DNA from: CAZVPF01 sp964628195
Lineage (GTDB): Bacteria; Planctomycetota; Phycisphaerae; Sedimentisphaerales; Anaerohalosphaeraceae
Direction of reading: 5' to 3'
Assembly: GCA_964628195.1 (NCBI GenBank)
Contig: CAZVPF010000013.1
Coordinates: 13,742 to 77,741, forward strand
DNA length: 64,000 nt
Shown: one piece after another, positions 27,294 to 36,010 of the stretch
Position numbering within the stretch: the first letter of the stretch is position 1
How the letters are laid out: each line of letters starts with the position of its first letter
Made by a program: the position numbers and the translations under genes
The notes under the pieces: generated by a model
Database searches by the model: none
What the model was told of the DNA's origin: nothing
What the model saw: the letters and a program-made list of their open reading frames with translations, nothing else

Positions 27294-27776
27294 TTACAGC
27301 TTCTTTTCAAGCCCCACCGAACGCACCGTAACCGTTCCATCGGCCATATTCATATACATGTTTCTCGGCGACGAACCGCCTATGTCCTCGCCGTCAATAA
27401 ACAACCCGTTCTGCCAGAGAACCTTCCTTATCGACAGGTAATTTCGTTTACCGATGTCAAAGCCCTTGGGCCCGGTCGCCATCGTGGCGCCTCCGGCTAT
27501 TTTAACGTTCATCCTTTTCTTTCCCGCGCCCATAGACAAAAGCTTGTTCAAAAGAAGCGCCATCCCGGTGTCGGCGAACATGAACGGCATCTTCTCAGAC
27601 TTCGGCTTGTCCACGTCCGATGCGGGAAGCTGGTAGTGCAGCATACCCCCCACTTTCGCCTGGGGGTCATAAAGAGCCACCCCAATACATGAACCGAGCG
27701 AATATGTCGTAAGGATTTCCTCGGAATCCTTCGATACCTTCGCGTCGGATATGTCTACAACTATTCTCTTTTTCAC
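27294..27776 (-). CDS. cheD: CheD chemoreceptor glutamine deamidase
   Basis: Deamidates receptor Gln residues and can assist CheC/CheX-type phosphatases. The 160-residue protein has the catalytic Cys and surrounding motif in TYSLGSCIGVALYD, and the catalytic His in VGGMLHYQLP. GKRNYLSIRKVLWQNGL matches the family C-terminal region. It follows cheR with a 12-base gap. Confidence 0.95.
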   Translation of the reverse strand: MKKRIVVDISDAKVSKDSEEILTTYSLGSCIGVALYDPQAKVGGMLHYQLPASDVDKPKSEKMPFMFADTGMALLLNKLLSMGAGKKRMNVKIAGGATMATGPKGFDIGKRNYLSIRKVLWQNGLFIDGEDIGGSSPRNMYMNMADGTVTVRSVGLEKKL

Positions 27777-27788
27777 ATTTCAGCCCTT

Positions 27789-28640
27789 TTAAGGTTTGCG
27801 GTAAATTGTCGGCTGAACATAAGCGAACTTATGTTCAATACCTGTTAAAGACTCCGAATGGCCCGTAAACAGAAGACCACCGGAATCAAGCAGATCAAAA
27901 TAACGATTGACAAGCTTAGACTGAGTGGGCTTGTCGAAATATATCATAACGTTCCTGCAGAAAATGAACTCAAGCGGACCTTTTACAGGCCACTGCTCCA
28001 TCAGGTTCAGGCGGGCAAAGACCACCGTCCGTTTCAGGTTATCTTTAACCTCCCATAACTCACTGTCACCTCCACTACCGCATTTCTTGAGATATTTCTG
28101 CCTAACCTGTGGACTTACCGGTTCTATACGTTTTTTTTCGTAAACCCCGGCTTTGGCCTTTTCGAGTATCCGGGTCGAAATATCCGTAGCAAGAACTTTC
28201 ACATCCCAGCTTCCCCTGCCTGCCACAGCCTCCAGCAAAGTGATCGCGATACTGTAAGGCTCCTCGCCCGACGAACATCCCGCCGACCATACGCGTATCC
28301 TGCTGTCACCTTTCTTTTTTTTCTTCTCGAACATCTGCGGAAAATAAACCCGGTTAAGATAATCGAAATGCTGAGACTCACGGAAAAAACTTGTAAGATT
28401 CGTGCTGAGAGAGTCTATCAGGTTATAAAATTCTTTGCCGTTCTGGTCTCGAGTCGCATACTCGATATACTCACCGAAACTTCTCATCTTCAGTGTTCGT
28501 ATACGTTTTGCGAGCCTGGCACGAACAAGCTCACGCTTTCCGCTGTGAAGATTGATCCCGCAGTACTTATAAACAAGCTCGCTGACGGTGCGGAACTCTT
28601 TGTCGGTAAGATCAATTTTATCTAATACTGCATCCAGCAT
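27789..28640 (-). CDS. cheR: CheR chemotaxis protein methyltransferase
   Basis: Methylates receptor glutamates using S-adenosylmethionine. An N-terminal helical domain (1-75) is followed by the methyltransferase domain with WSAGCSSGEEPYSIAITL (SAM site), VLATDIS, and the signature FIFCRNVMIYFDKPTQSKLV, then FTGHSESL. The length, 283 residues, is typical. It is first in the che operon behind a sigma-70-like promoter. It has no TPR extension. Confidence 0.96.
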   Translation of the reverse strand: MLDAVLDKIDLTDKEFRTVSELVYKYCGINLHSGKRELVRARLAKRIRTLKMRSFGEYIEYATRDQNGKEFYNLIDSLSTNLTSFFRESQHFDYLNRVYFPQMFEKKKKKGDSRIRVWSAGCSSGEEPYSIAITLLEAVAGRGSWDVKVLATDISTRILEKAKAGVYEKKRIEPVSPQVRQKYLKKCGSGGDSELWEVKDNLKRTVVFARLNLMEQWPVKGPLEFIFCRNVMIYFDKPTQSKLVNRYFDLLDSGGLLFTGHSESLTGIEHKFAYVQPTIYRKP

Positions 28641-28754
28641 CTCTTTTTCCTGAAAACAGAATCTAACACAACATATTTCGACCTGCCGACAAGGCCCCTT
28701 AACTTAAAACAAGCCCTGCCGCAAAACATTGAAAAAACAACCGTTTTACCTGTC

Positions 28755-28775
28755 AAGGGTCCTATAATGACCCTT
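28755..28775. repeat. Small hairpin AAGGGTC/GACCCTT in the cheR leader region
   Basis: Seven-base perfect arms around CTATAAT, overlapping the -10 box of the cheR promoter. It may be an operator or chance. There is no T-run. Confidence 0.35.
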
Positions 28776-28791
28776 ATTAAAATCCTGTCAA
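28764..28791 (-). promoter_or_regulatory. Sigma-70-like promoter for the cheR operon
   Basis: Minus strand TTGACA, 16 bases, CATTAT. The -35 box is perfect, while the -10 matches four of six. The predicted leader is about 115 bases. Confidence 0.4.
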
Positions 28792-28944
28792 TTGCTCCCT
28801 TTTTTCATCTGCCCCGTTTCCGATTTGATTTATTTCATTCGGATATTTCGACCTTTTAGACAAACCGGTTAATTAAATTAGTACAGTTTTTTACTTATTT
28901 GGAAATTACACAATAAACCTCTCCGAAATCAGGTATTTCCCCAA

Positions 28945-28972
28945 TTACATTGTCTCCATTTTCACGTATAAT
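28945..28972 (+). promoter_or_regulatory. Promoter of the AsmA-like gene
   Basis: TTACAT, 16 bases, TATAAT, with the -10 box 46 bases before the start at 29018. The rest of the 377-base gap 28641-29017 holds only AT-rich sequence and the cheR promoter. Confidence 0.45.
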
Positions 28973-29017
28973 TATTATTGAAATTGATAAATGGTTGTTT
29001 TTCGGACCTGAGGTTAA

Positions 29018-30658
29018 ATGAAAAGATCGAAAGTATTAAAAATTGTTATCTGGTCGTTAGTTATTATCGCTGTACTGGCATATTCCATACCGCTGGGTAT
29101 GAAATTTTGGGTCATTCCCCAAATTGTCCGTTCTCAGTTCGCAGATAAAGTCGAACCTGTCTGGAAAGGCTCATTTGAGATTGAGGCCGTACACTTCAGT
29201 TATTTTAAGCCAACCTATATTACCGGCATCAGCTTCAGTGACACGCAAGGACGCACACCTCTGAGCATTGGAACCCTCAAAGTCTCGCTTTCACAATGGT
29301 ATAAATTAAAGCCCGCTGTTTCAAAACTGGAAATCGCAGACCTCGAACTGGAAGTACGTTTCGACGATAACCGAATAAAGCTTCCCGATGAACTCAAATT
29401 GGAAGAGACAAATGACGAACCAGCAGTCAACAGCCTGAAAACCATTACAGTAAACAATGCAACGATAACAGTTATAAATCAAAATCAACGAAAATTGTCT
29501 TACTCCAATTTCTCGCTGACAGTAGATCGCAAACCTGAAAAGACTCAAATAATACTCAGCCGAATCACCTCCGATTCCTCGGATTCCCTGCACGTAAATG
29601 CAAGTCTCAGCGGAGAACAAAGTAAAACAATAAATGCCGACATCCGCTTTAACCACTATCTTGATCGCGCCGAGTCACTGGCATGGTCGGGTTTTTTCGT
29701 CGGAAAACCGATCTACTCAACAGACGGAGCTATAAGCGCAGATCTTGTGGTAAACCTGCCGGTTGATAATTATCGCAGGCTCCTCGCCGACGGCAATATC
29801 GAGTTTCATGATTTTGCACTTCAGCATGAAAGCAAACCTCTTATCGACAGCTTCGACACAACTCTTGCGATACATGGCCAGGACCTCGAACTCGAAGAGT
29901 TCCGCTGTCAACTCGCCGAGGGAACATTCTCCGGCACTGTAAAAGCGGAGTATGAAAATTTCATACCCGTCGCCTTTTCAGGACGTTTCGAGGGGCTCGG
30001 GATCAAGATAGAACCGATATACCAGGCCTTTCCGCAAATGAAAAAACTCCGCCACGGCAGCATGGACTTCGACCTGCAGTTTAACAGGCCGCAGCCGGAC
30101 CCGAACTCTACGACTGGCAACGGTGATATTTTTCTCGATAACGCCGACCTCAGCACCCTGCCTGTAATACCCGCTGTTTTTTCCGCTATTCAGCTCGGCG
30201 CCATTGAACCGCTCAAAATGTCCGACGCCGCCGTCGTTTACGACGTCAACGGAACGGACCTGGTAATAAAAGACGCTATTATGACCAATAAGCTTTCTGC
30301 AATAAAAGCGGAACCCGGGGGAAAATATAATTATATCGACAAAACCGTGGACATGCACATAATAGTCCTGCCCGTCAAACAGGTCGACGCGTCGTTAAAC
30401 AAAGTTCCAATAGTCAATCTTTTCGTACAGCTCAAAGACACACTTTCCCGGTTCAGAATAAAAGGAAAGGTCACCGACCCTCCCGCGAGTCTCGTGAAAA
30501 AGGAAGCTGTTACAGATATAACAAAGGGATCTTTCGATTTTGTCACAGATTCTGCCAAAGCGGGAATAGACCTGCCGGGCAATATTATAAACTTCATCAC
30601 CTCCCCGTTCCAGTCAAACGAAAAAGAAAATCCCGTGGACCGGGCCGGTCCTGAGTAA
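29018..30658 (+). CDS. AsmA-like envelope protein
   Basis: Probably a periplasmic, inner-membrane-anchored protein of the AsmA/TamB lipid-transport type. There is one N-terminal membrane helix (about 7-27), then 500 residues of beta-rich repeats with AsmA-like phrases such as TLKVSLSQWYKLKPAVSKLE and ADLELEVRFDD. The C-terminal region resembles the AsmA C-terminal domain (GSMDFDLQF, DLSTLPVIPAVFSAIQLG). It is 546 residues with no catalytic motif visible. It is the only plus-strand gene within the motility block and is unrelated to it by sequence. Family membership is by pattern only. Confidence 0.6.
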   Translation: MKRSKVLKIVIWSLVIIAVLAYSIPLGMKFWVIPQIVRSQFADKVEPVWKGSFEIEAVHFSYFKPTYITGISFSDTQGRTPLSIGTLKVSLSQWYKLKPAVSKLEIADLELEVRFDDNRIKLPDELKLEETNDEPAVNSLKTITVNNATITVINQNQRKLSYSNFSLTVDRKPEKTQIILSRITSDSSDSLHVNASLSGEQSKTINADIRFNHYLDRAESLAWSGFFVGKPIYSTDGAISADLVVNLPVDNYRRLLADGNIEFHDFALQHESKPLIDSFDTTLAIHGQDLELEEFRCQLAEGTFSGTVKAEYENFIPVAFSGRFEGLGIKIEPIYQAFPQMKKLRHGSMDFDLQFNRPQPDPNSTTGNGDIFLDNADLSTLPVIPAVFSAIQLGAIEPLKMSDAAVVYDVNGTDLVIKDAIMTNKLSAIKAEPGGKYNYIDKTVDMHIIVLPVKQVDASLNKVPIVNLFVQLKDTLSRFRIKGKVTDPPASLVKKEAVTDITKGSFDFVTDSAKAGIDLPGNIINFITSPFQSNEKENPVDRAGPE

Positions 30659-30692
30659 AAAGGTAAATTGTTTTATGAATGAATAGAAGCTG

Positions 30693-33566
30693 CTATTTCC
30701 ATGCCGCTTCAAGCAGGCTCGGCACGTCGATAATCAGGCTCACCCTGCCGTCACCCATTATCGCCCCGCCCGATATGCCCGGAACCCTGCCTATACCCTC
30801 TCCAAGGCTCTTGATTACAACCTGCTGCTGACCAAGCAGTTCATCCACCATAAGGCTGCCGCGTTTGCCGTCTTCCTCCACAACAACAAGTGACGCCTCA
30901 TGCGGTTTTTCACTGTCGGGCTTTACACCGAACATTTTATAAAGCCTCACCATCGGCACAAGTTCTCCATGCACCATCGCCATCTCACCCCGCTCGGCAA
31001 CGGTGTTAATTGACTTCTCCGTAGGCCTTATGCAGCATTCTATTGAAACGATCGGGATAATGTAACGTTCCTTTCCTATCCGAACTATCTGGCCGTCGAT
31101 TATCGCCATTGTCAAAGGCAGCCGAACAAGAAAACGTGTCCCCTTGCCGAACTCCGATTCAATATCCACCTTGCCACGAAGCGATTCAATGTTCTTCTTG
31201 ACAACGTCCATACCGACGCCCCTGCCGGAAACCTCGGTTATTTTTGCAGCCGTTGAAAGACCCGCGCTGAAAATAAGCTTATAAACATCCGAGTCGCTCA
31301 TGCTGTCTGCTTCGGCCTGTGAAACCAGCCCGTTGTCAACGGCCTTTTTCAATATCTTCTGCCTGTCAAGCCCCTTGCCGTCATCAACTATTTCAATAAC
31401 TATATTGCCCGCCTGGTGATAAGCACGAAGCTCAACTCTGCCTGCCTCGTTTTTACCAGCGGCCAGCCTGTCTTCGGCGCTTTCGATGCCGTGGTCAACG
31501 GAATTGCGGATCATGTGAACAAGCGGATCGGCGATCTGGTCAACAACGATCCTGTCCAGTTCCGTATCCTCGCCCTCGGTCACAAGGTCAACCTTTTTGC
31601 CTGACTTCTGAGAAAGATCCCTGACAAGCCTTGCCATTTTCTGGAAGACACCTGCAATGGGAACCATTCGCATCATCATCGAAAGCTCCTGCAGTTCCCT
31701 TACGATCTTCCCCTGGTGATTTATTTTCGCACCCAGCGCATGTTTCTGCTCATCGTTGACATCATCGTTTTCACGACTGCGATTGTTGACGGTTTGTGAG
31801 ACCATGGATTGTGCTATAACAAGTTCGCCAACCATATTCACAAGCTCATCCAGCCGCTGTGTGCTTACCTTTATCTTCTCGTCGGAAACCGGCTTTTGAT
31901 GCTTCGCCGCCTGCATCGACTGTTTCGCCGGCGCGGAATTCGCAGGCTGCTGTGTTTTTGTTGCCTCCGCGGGCTGGCCCTGCTTAGTCGCACTTGCCGC
32001 CGCTGGTGCCTCTGCGGGTTTTTGCTGCGGCTTTGTTTCCGGCTGCTTTGCAGGCTCCGCCTTTGGTTCTACGGGCCTGGATTCTGGTTTAGGTTCAGGT
32101 TTTGGCTCAGGAGCCTTCGGCTGATTCTCCGCCTGCTCTTTAACAACTGTATCCGCTGCGGGCTGTTGCTTTGTTTCAGCTTTCGGTTCTATCTCGACCT
32201 GCTGTTCTTTTACGGGGTTTTCCTTTGGCTCGGATGCAGTTTTCGTTTCACCTTTAGTTTCAGCAACTTCCGCACATGGAGCTTCCTGTTTTGTCTCAGT
32301 ATCTTCTTGCGCCGCTTGCTCCGGTTCTTCAGACTCAGGCTTTACCTCGGGCTTTACATGCGGCTCGGTCTTGTTATCCCCTGCTGTGTTGACAGTACCG
32401 GCATCGACCGTTTCCTGCTGCTGTTCAGCATCGACAGTCTGCTGCGCCGGCTGTTGCGCAGATTCCTCCGCAGTTGTTTCAGGTACCGCTGATTCTGCCT
32501 GAGGTTCGGATTCCGCAGCCGCCTGTTCGACAGCTTCGGCGCTTTGCGCAGGCTCAGTAGACGCTGTTTCAGATCCGCCCGCCGAACCGCCGTTCTCTGT
32601 CACGGCATGTAGCTTTTTCAAAAGGGGGCCCAGTTCCGGGTTTGCCGGAACCACGCAAGAACCGTTCACCGCCTCCTGCAGTTCCTCCATCATCCGCTTG
32701 AGCAGGTCGACCGATTCGAAAATCACATTCATCACATCCCCGACCAGCTTTACCGTGCCCTTTCTTCCCATATCAAGCAGGTTCTCAGCCGCATGGGCCA
32801 GCGAACCTATCTCGGTCAGGTTCAAAAATCCCGCCATTCCTTTAACAGTGTGGAAACCGCGGAATATCATATTGATCGCCTCGGCGTCTTCCGGGTTCGA
32901 CTCGACCTGCAGAAGACCCGCTTCGGCGTTTTCTATGTGCTCGGCTGCTTCTGCAATGAAATCCATCACCAAGGGCAGGTCGTCCTCACCTACTATGGTG
33001 GCCTCTGCATCCTCGCTTGACGCCTCCTCGGTTTGCGCCTGCTCTGTGCTTACCGCCTCCTCAATAATTTCATCTTCCGCAGGTTTAATTTCTGCAGTTT
33101 CGCCCGGCTGTTCACTTACTGCCTGCTCGACCGCTTCTTTCTGAACCTCGGCCTGTTCCTCAACGACCGCCGAATCTTTCACCGGCTCGTTGTTCTCGCT
33201 GCAATCCTGTTCAGACTCGCAAACGGTTTGACCTCTCGAGTCCTGCTGAGGTGAACAGACTTCAACTATCCGGTCGGAAAGACTTGAAAGCGTCAATATG
33301 GTGTTGGAAATCGCACGAATGGAATCATCAACATCACTGATTTCCTTGTTCATAACCGCCGAGATAAGTTCACCCGCCGAACCGGCAGCCTCTTTTGCCT
33401 GGTCTTTTATTTCTTCCGGAAGACCGCTAACCCCGCTGACGCACTCTCCGATTTCGTCAAGCAGCTTCTGCAGTTTTTCCAGTTCAACAGTGTTTTCCGC
33501 TGAACCGGCACCGACGGAACAAGATGCCTCTTCCACAAGATGCTTTAGTTTTTCGATTTCACTCAT
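30693..33566 (-). CDS. cheA: CheA chemotaxis histidine kinase with very long linker
   Basis: Autophosphorylates on the Hpt histidine and passes phosphate to CheY and CheB. Order: an unusual helical N-terminal region (about 1-105), acidic linker, Hpt domain (about 195-305, phospho-acceptor His239 in FHTVKGMAG), a 250-residue Pro/Glu/Ala/Lys/Gln-rich linker (about 310-565), dimerisation P3 (from KVSTQRLDELVNMVGELV), HATPase P4 (HMIRNSVDHGIE, DDGKGLDRQK, GRGVGMDVV) and the CheW-like P5. No P2 CheY-binding domain is visible and the linker takes its place. It is 957 residues, well above the usual 650-700. It has no cheW neighbour. It follows fliS across a terminator. Confidence 0.93.
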   Translation of the reverse strand: MSEIEKLKHLVEEASCSVGAGSAENTVELEKLQKLLDEIGECVSGVSGLPEEIKDQAKEAAGSAGELISAVMNKEISDVDDSIRAISNTILTLSSLSDRIVEVCSPQQDSRGQTVCESEQDCSENNEPVKDSAVVEEQAEVQKEAVEQAVSEQPGETAEIKPAEDEIIEEAVSTEQAQTEEASSEDAEATIVGEDDLPLVMDFIAEAAEHIENAEAGLLQVESNPEDAEAINMIFRGFHTVKGMAGFLNLTEIGSLAHAAENLLDMGRKGTVKLVGDVMNVIFESVDLLKRMMEELQEAVNGSCVVPANPELGPLLKKLHAVTENGGSAGGSETASTEPAQSAEAVEQAAAESEPQAESAVPETTAEESAQQPAQQTVDAEQQQETVDAGTVNTAGDNKTEPHVKPEVKPESEEPEQAAQEDTETKQEAPCAEVAETKGETKTASEPKENPVKEQQVEIEPKAETKQQPAADTVVKEQAENQPKAPEPKPEPKPESRPVEPKAEPAKQPETKPQQKPAEAPAAASATKQGQPAEATKTQQPANSAPAKQSMQAAKHQKPVSDEKIKVSTQRLDELVNMVGELVIAQSMVSQTVNNRSRENDDVNDEQKHALGAKINHQGKIVRELQELSMMMRMVPIAGVFQKMARLVRDLSQKSGKKVDLVTEGEDTELDRIVVDQIADPLVHMIRNSVDHGIESAEDRLAAGKNEAGRVELRAYHQAGNIVIEIVDDGKGLDRQKILKKAVDNGLVSQAEADSMSDSDVYKLIFSAGLSTAAKITEVSGRGVGMDVVKKNIESLRGKVDIESEFGKGTRFLVRLPLTMAIIDGQIVRIGKERYIIPIVSIECCIRPTEKSINTVAERGEMAMVHGELVPMVRLYKMFGVKPDSEKPHEASLVVVEEDGKRGSLMVDELLGQQQVVIKSLGEGIGRVPGISGGAIMGDGRVSLIIDVPSLLEAAWK

Positions 33567-33730
33567 TTTCCACCATCACATTAATAGGTCGCTCTTTCAG
33601 CGCCCGACCTCCGGAATATATTAAATCATCGACTAAGATTTGCCCTTAATTTAGTTATAAATGCCTATAAAAGCACAATTTGTTACAAAACCCTTATGTA
33701 TGCTTTGTCCCATAATGCTTACACTTAAAC

Positions 33731-33760
33731 AAAAAAAAACGGCATTTCATCAATGCCGTG
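33731..33760 (-). terminator. Intrinsic terminator after the first fliS
   Basis: Minus strand ACGGCATT stem, five-base loop, AATGCCGT, then nine T. It ends the flagellin-fliS transcript and separates it from cheA. Confidence 0.85.
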
Positions 33761-33807
33761 ATAATATCTCGCAAAACTTCTAAAATGGCAGTTCCAGGCA
33801 AGCTATG

Positions 33808-34164
33808 TCAAGCTATGGCCTTCCATCCTTCATTAAGCTCTTTGAGCAGGTCAATAACTTCGCGCAACATATTAGCGTCACACTTGAGATTCGCTTTGCT
33901 TAGATGCCGGTCCATAAAGTGATACAAAGCACGAAGATTGTTAGCCACCTCTCCGCCCTGTTCCATATCAAGAACCGTGTTAAGCTCAAAAATGATATCC
34001 TGGGCCTTGCCTATGTTCTTTCCCTTGCCCGCATAGTCATTGCTTTCAATGTCCTTGATGGCCTGGTTGAGAAATTTGATCGCCCCCTCATAGAGCATTA
34101 CAACCAGCCGACCCTTGTTCTGCGTGGAAATCGAAGTTTCCTTGTATGCGCTTAAACCTGCCAT
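33808..34164 (-). CDS. fliS: FliS flagellin export chaperone (copy 1)
   Basis: Binds the C-terminus of unassembled flagellin and delivers it to the export apparatus. The 118-residue helical bundle has LVVMLYEGAIKFLNQA, the family core, and an AQDIIFELNTVLDMEQGGEVA segment that forms the flagellin-binding groove. It lies 104 bases after the flagellin at 34269-35105, in the same transcript, and likely serves it. A second copy is at 35458. Confidence 0.93.
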   Translation of the reverse strand: MAGLSAYKETSISTQNKGRLVVMLYEGAIKFLNQAIKDIESNDYAGKGKNIGKAQDIIFELNTVLDMEQGGEVANNLRALYHFMDRHLSKANLKCDANMLREVIDLLKELNEGWKAIA

Positions 34165-34206
34165 TTCATTCCTTCCTTAGAATAGGCAACAGCATTTTTT
34201 AACTAT

Positions 34207-34238
34207 CGGGTGACGGCCTGCGAACAAACCGTCACCCG
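34207..34238 (-). promoter_or_regulatory. Hairpin between flagellin 1 and fliS 1
   Basis: CGGGTGACGG and CCGTCACCCG form a perfect 10-bp stem with a 12-base loop. Minus-strand sequence after it has no T-run, so it is not a simple terminator. It could shield the flagellin mRNA 3' end or set the fliS level. The other flagellin-fliS gap has a related hairpin. Confidence 0.6.
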
Positions 34239-34268
34239 TCATAAATTCAATATATACGAACCGAAATA

Positions 34269-35105
34269 CTAACGAAGCAGGTTCATCGCCATCTGAGGCA
34301 TCGAATTCGCCTGAGAAAGCATAGAGATACCAGCCTGTGAAAGCACCTGGTTCCTTGTGAACTCGGCCATCTCGGTAGCAACATCCACGTCGGATACACG
34401 AGACTCCGAAGCCATCATGTTCTCACGTGTGATATTCAATACCGTGTCGGTGTATTCCAGCCTGTTCATCATATAACCCATCATAGCTCGTGCACTGTCC
34501 TTGGTCTCAATAGCTGTATTGACTGTAGTAAGTGCCGCCTGTGCCGAAGCAGCAGAACTCAAAGACACACCGCTTGTTCCGCTGTCAAGACCGAGAGTGG
34601 TTCGGCGAACGTCCACGCTGTTGACAGCGATCTCGGAATCATTACCGTTCGAGTCCTGGCTAAAGTGGACAGTAACAGTTGAACTTGCACTGTTGAGCAT
34701 TGCAACACCGTTAAACTCAGTACGGTTTGCGATACGATCGATTTCCATGGACATCTGCTGGAACTCGTTGTTCATAATACGTCTCTGTGCAGACGAATAA
34801 GAACCTGTCGCAGCCTGCTCGGAAAGCTCTTTCATACGAACAAGAATGTTGTCAATAGCGCCCAGGGCACCTTCCATGGTCTGCAGCATGCTGATACCGT
34901 CACGAGCGTTACGAGAACCCTGTGTCAGCATCGCGATGTCGGCACGCATCAATTCACGAACCGCCAGGCCTGCTGCGTCATCCTTAGCGGTATTAATACG
35001 CAGCCCCGAAGACAGCCTTTCGACTGACTGAGCAAGGGCGTCGTAACTTGAACCGAGGTGCCTTGCAGCATTTTCAGCCATAATGTTGTTCTTTATTGCT
35101 AACAT
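34269..35105 (-). CDS. fliC: Flagellin (copy 1)
   Basis: Filament subunit. The 278 residues consist of the conserved D0/D1 coils with very little D2/D3. The N-terminus AKDDAAGLAVRELMRADIA and C-terminus ending SQAGISMLSQANSMPQMAM are family hallmarks. The short variable centre reads TVHFSQDSNGND. It is nearly identical to the copy at 37367-38203. It has a sigma-28 promoter and shares its transcript with fliS 1. Confidence 0.95.
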   Translation of the reverse strand: MLAIKNNIMAENAARHLGSSYDALAQSVERLSSGLRINTAKDDAAGLAVRELMRADIAMLTQGSRNARDGISMLQTMEGALGAIDNILVRMKELSEQAATGSYSSAQRRIMNNEFQQMSMEIDRIANRTEFNGVAMLNSASSTVTVHFSQDSNGNDSEIAVNSVDVRRTTLGLDSGTSGVSLSSAASAQAALTTVNTAIETKDSARAMMGYMMNRLEYTDTVLNITRENMMASESRVSDVDVATEMAEFTRNQVLSQAGISMLSQANSMPQMAMNLLR

Positions 35106-35222
35106 ATTCCAAACTCCTTAAACTTAAATAAATAAGAATCGCCCCTGTCAGGACCCGTTCTGATTACATATTTACATGTTAAACGTATTTTGCCGGGCAA
35201 ATTCATGTCCCGACAATAACAA

Positions 35223-35249
35223 TTATCGGCGTCTAACATGTATACTTAA
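35223..35249 (-). promoter_or_regulatory. Sigma-28 promoter of flagellin 1
   Basis: Minus strand TTAAGTAT, 11 bases, GCCGATAA. The -10 matches the FliA consensus eight of eight, and the -35 differs from TAAAGTTT at two positions, with the exact 11-base spacer. The leader is about 115 bases. The surrounding 352-base gap (35106-35457) otherwise shows only the terminator of fliS 2. Confidence 0.8.
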
Positions 35250-35407
35250 GTGGTTAAGGAGTGGATTCGGACGTTTAACCGCAACGACCGATAGTGTCTT
35301 GAAATGTGCAAAAATAATCACGCTCGGACGTGAAAATTTTTTAAAAGTTTTTCTAAATTAACCCTTTTTTTTGCCCGCTTCTCTAAAAACAACCATATCC
35401 GGTCCAA

Positions 35408-35445
35408 TAAAAAAGCCCTTTTTTAACAGTCAAAATTGAGCTTTT
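35408..35445 (-). terminator. Intrinsic terminator after fliS 2
   Basis: Minus strand AAAAGCTC pairs with GGGCTTTT (one G-T pair), with the tail TTTTTT running on. It starts 13 bases past the fliS 2 stop. Confidence 0.5.
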
Positions 35446-35457
35446 CGGGACTTTTCC

Positions 35458-35823
35458 CTACTTCTGTGACAGCTCTTTCCATCCCCGGTTAAGTTCCTCC
35501 AGTAATGGTATCACCTCGTCGATTATTCCGGGGTCACACTGCATGTTTGCATCACCCAAACGCTGCCACATATAATTATAAAGCTGCCTGAGGTTCTGTG
35601 AAACCTGTCCGCCCTGCTCCATGTCAAGCACGGAGTTAAGCTCGAAGATGATATCCTGCGCCTTTACGATATACTCCCCTTTTGCCTCCATATTGCCTTT
35701 AGCGATCTCAGACTTTGCCTGGCGCAAAAAACGGACCGCCCCGTCATAAAGCATAACGACTATCCTGAGGTTATTGTTTTGAGTTAGTATCGCATTTTCC
35801 TGGTAGATCGTTGCTGTGGACAT
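35458..35823 (-). CDS. fliS: FliS flagellin export chaperone (copy 2)
   Basis: Second flagellin chaperone, 121 residues, similar to copy 1 through the core (RIVVMLYDGAVRFLRQAKSE, AQDIIFELNSVLDMEQGGQV) but with clear differences elsewhere. It follows flagellin 2 (36011-36832) after a 187-base gap with a hairpin, so each chaperone is probably matched to its flagellin. Confidence 0.93.
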   Translation of the reverse strand: MSTATIYQENAILTQNNNLRIVVMLYDGAVRFLRQAKSEIAKGNMEAKGEYIVKAQDIIFELNSVLDMEQGGQVSQNLRQLYNYMWQRLGDANMQCDPGIIDEVIPLLEELNRGWKELSQK

Positions 35824-35945
35824 ATTAACTCTCCAGCTAAAAATTTAGTTTACTGAGACTTTGGATGGCAAAAACCTTAATTACACTACTGAAAACAGGC
35901 TCCCTCGAATATGAAAACATCCGGTTGTCTTACCCTGAAACTGGC

Positions 35946-35975
35946 GGGGTGACCCTATCCCGGCCGGGTCACCCC
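35946..35975 (-). promoter_or_regulatory. Hairpin between flagellin 2 and fliS 2
   Basis: GGGGTGACCC and GGGTCACCCC form a 10-bp stem around a 10-base loop. The GGGTGAC core is shared with the hairpin at 34207-34238, while loops and flanks differ. There is no T-run on the minus strand after it. Confidence 0.6.
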
Positions 35976-36010
35976 TGATCTGGTAAGAAGCCCGTTATTA
36001 AATTTTATCA

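Noticed and set aside
31809..32492. 227-codon plus-strand frame opposite the CheA linker
   Set aside because: Antisense to a low-complexity coding region; the Leu/Arg/Cys-rich translation is an artefact of it.
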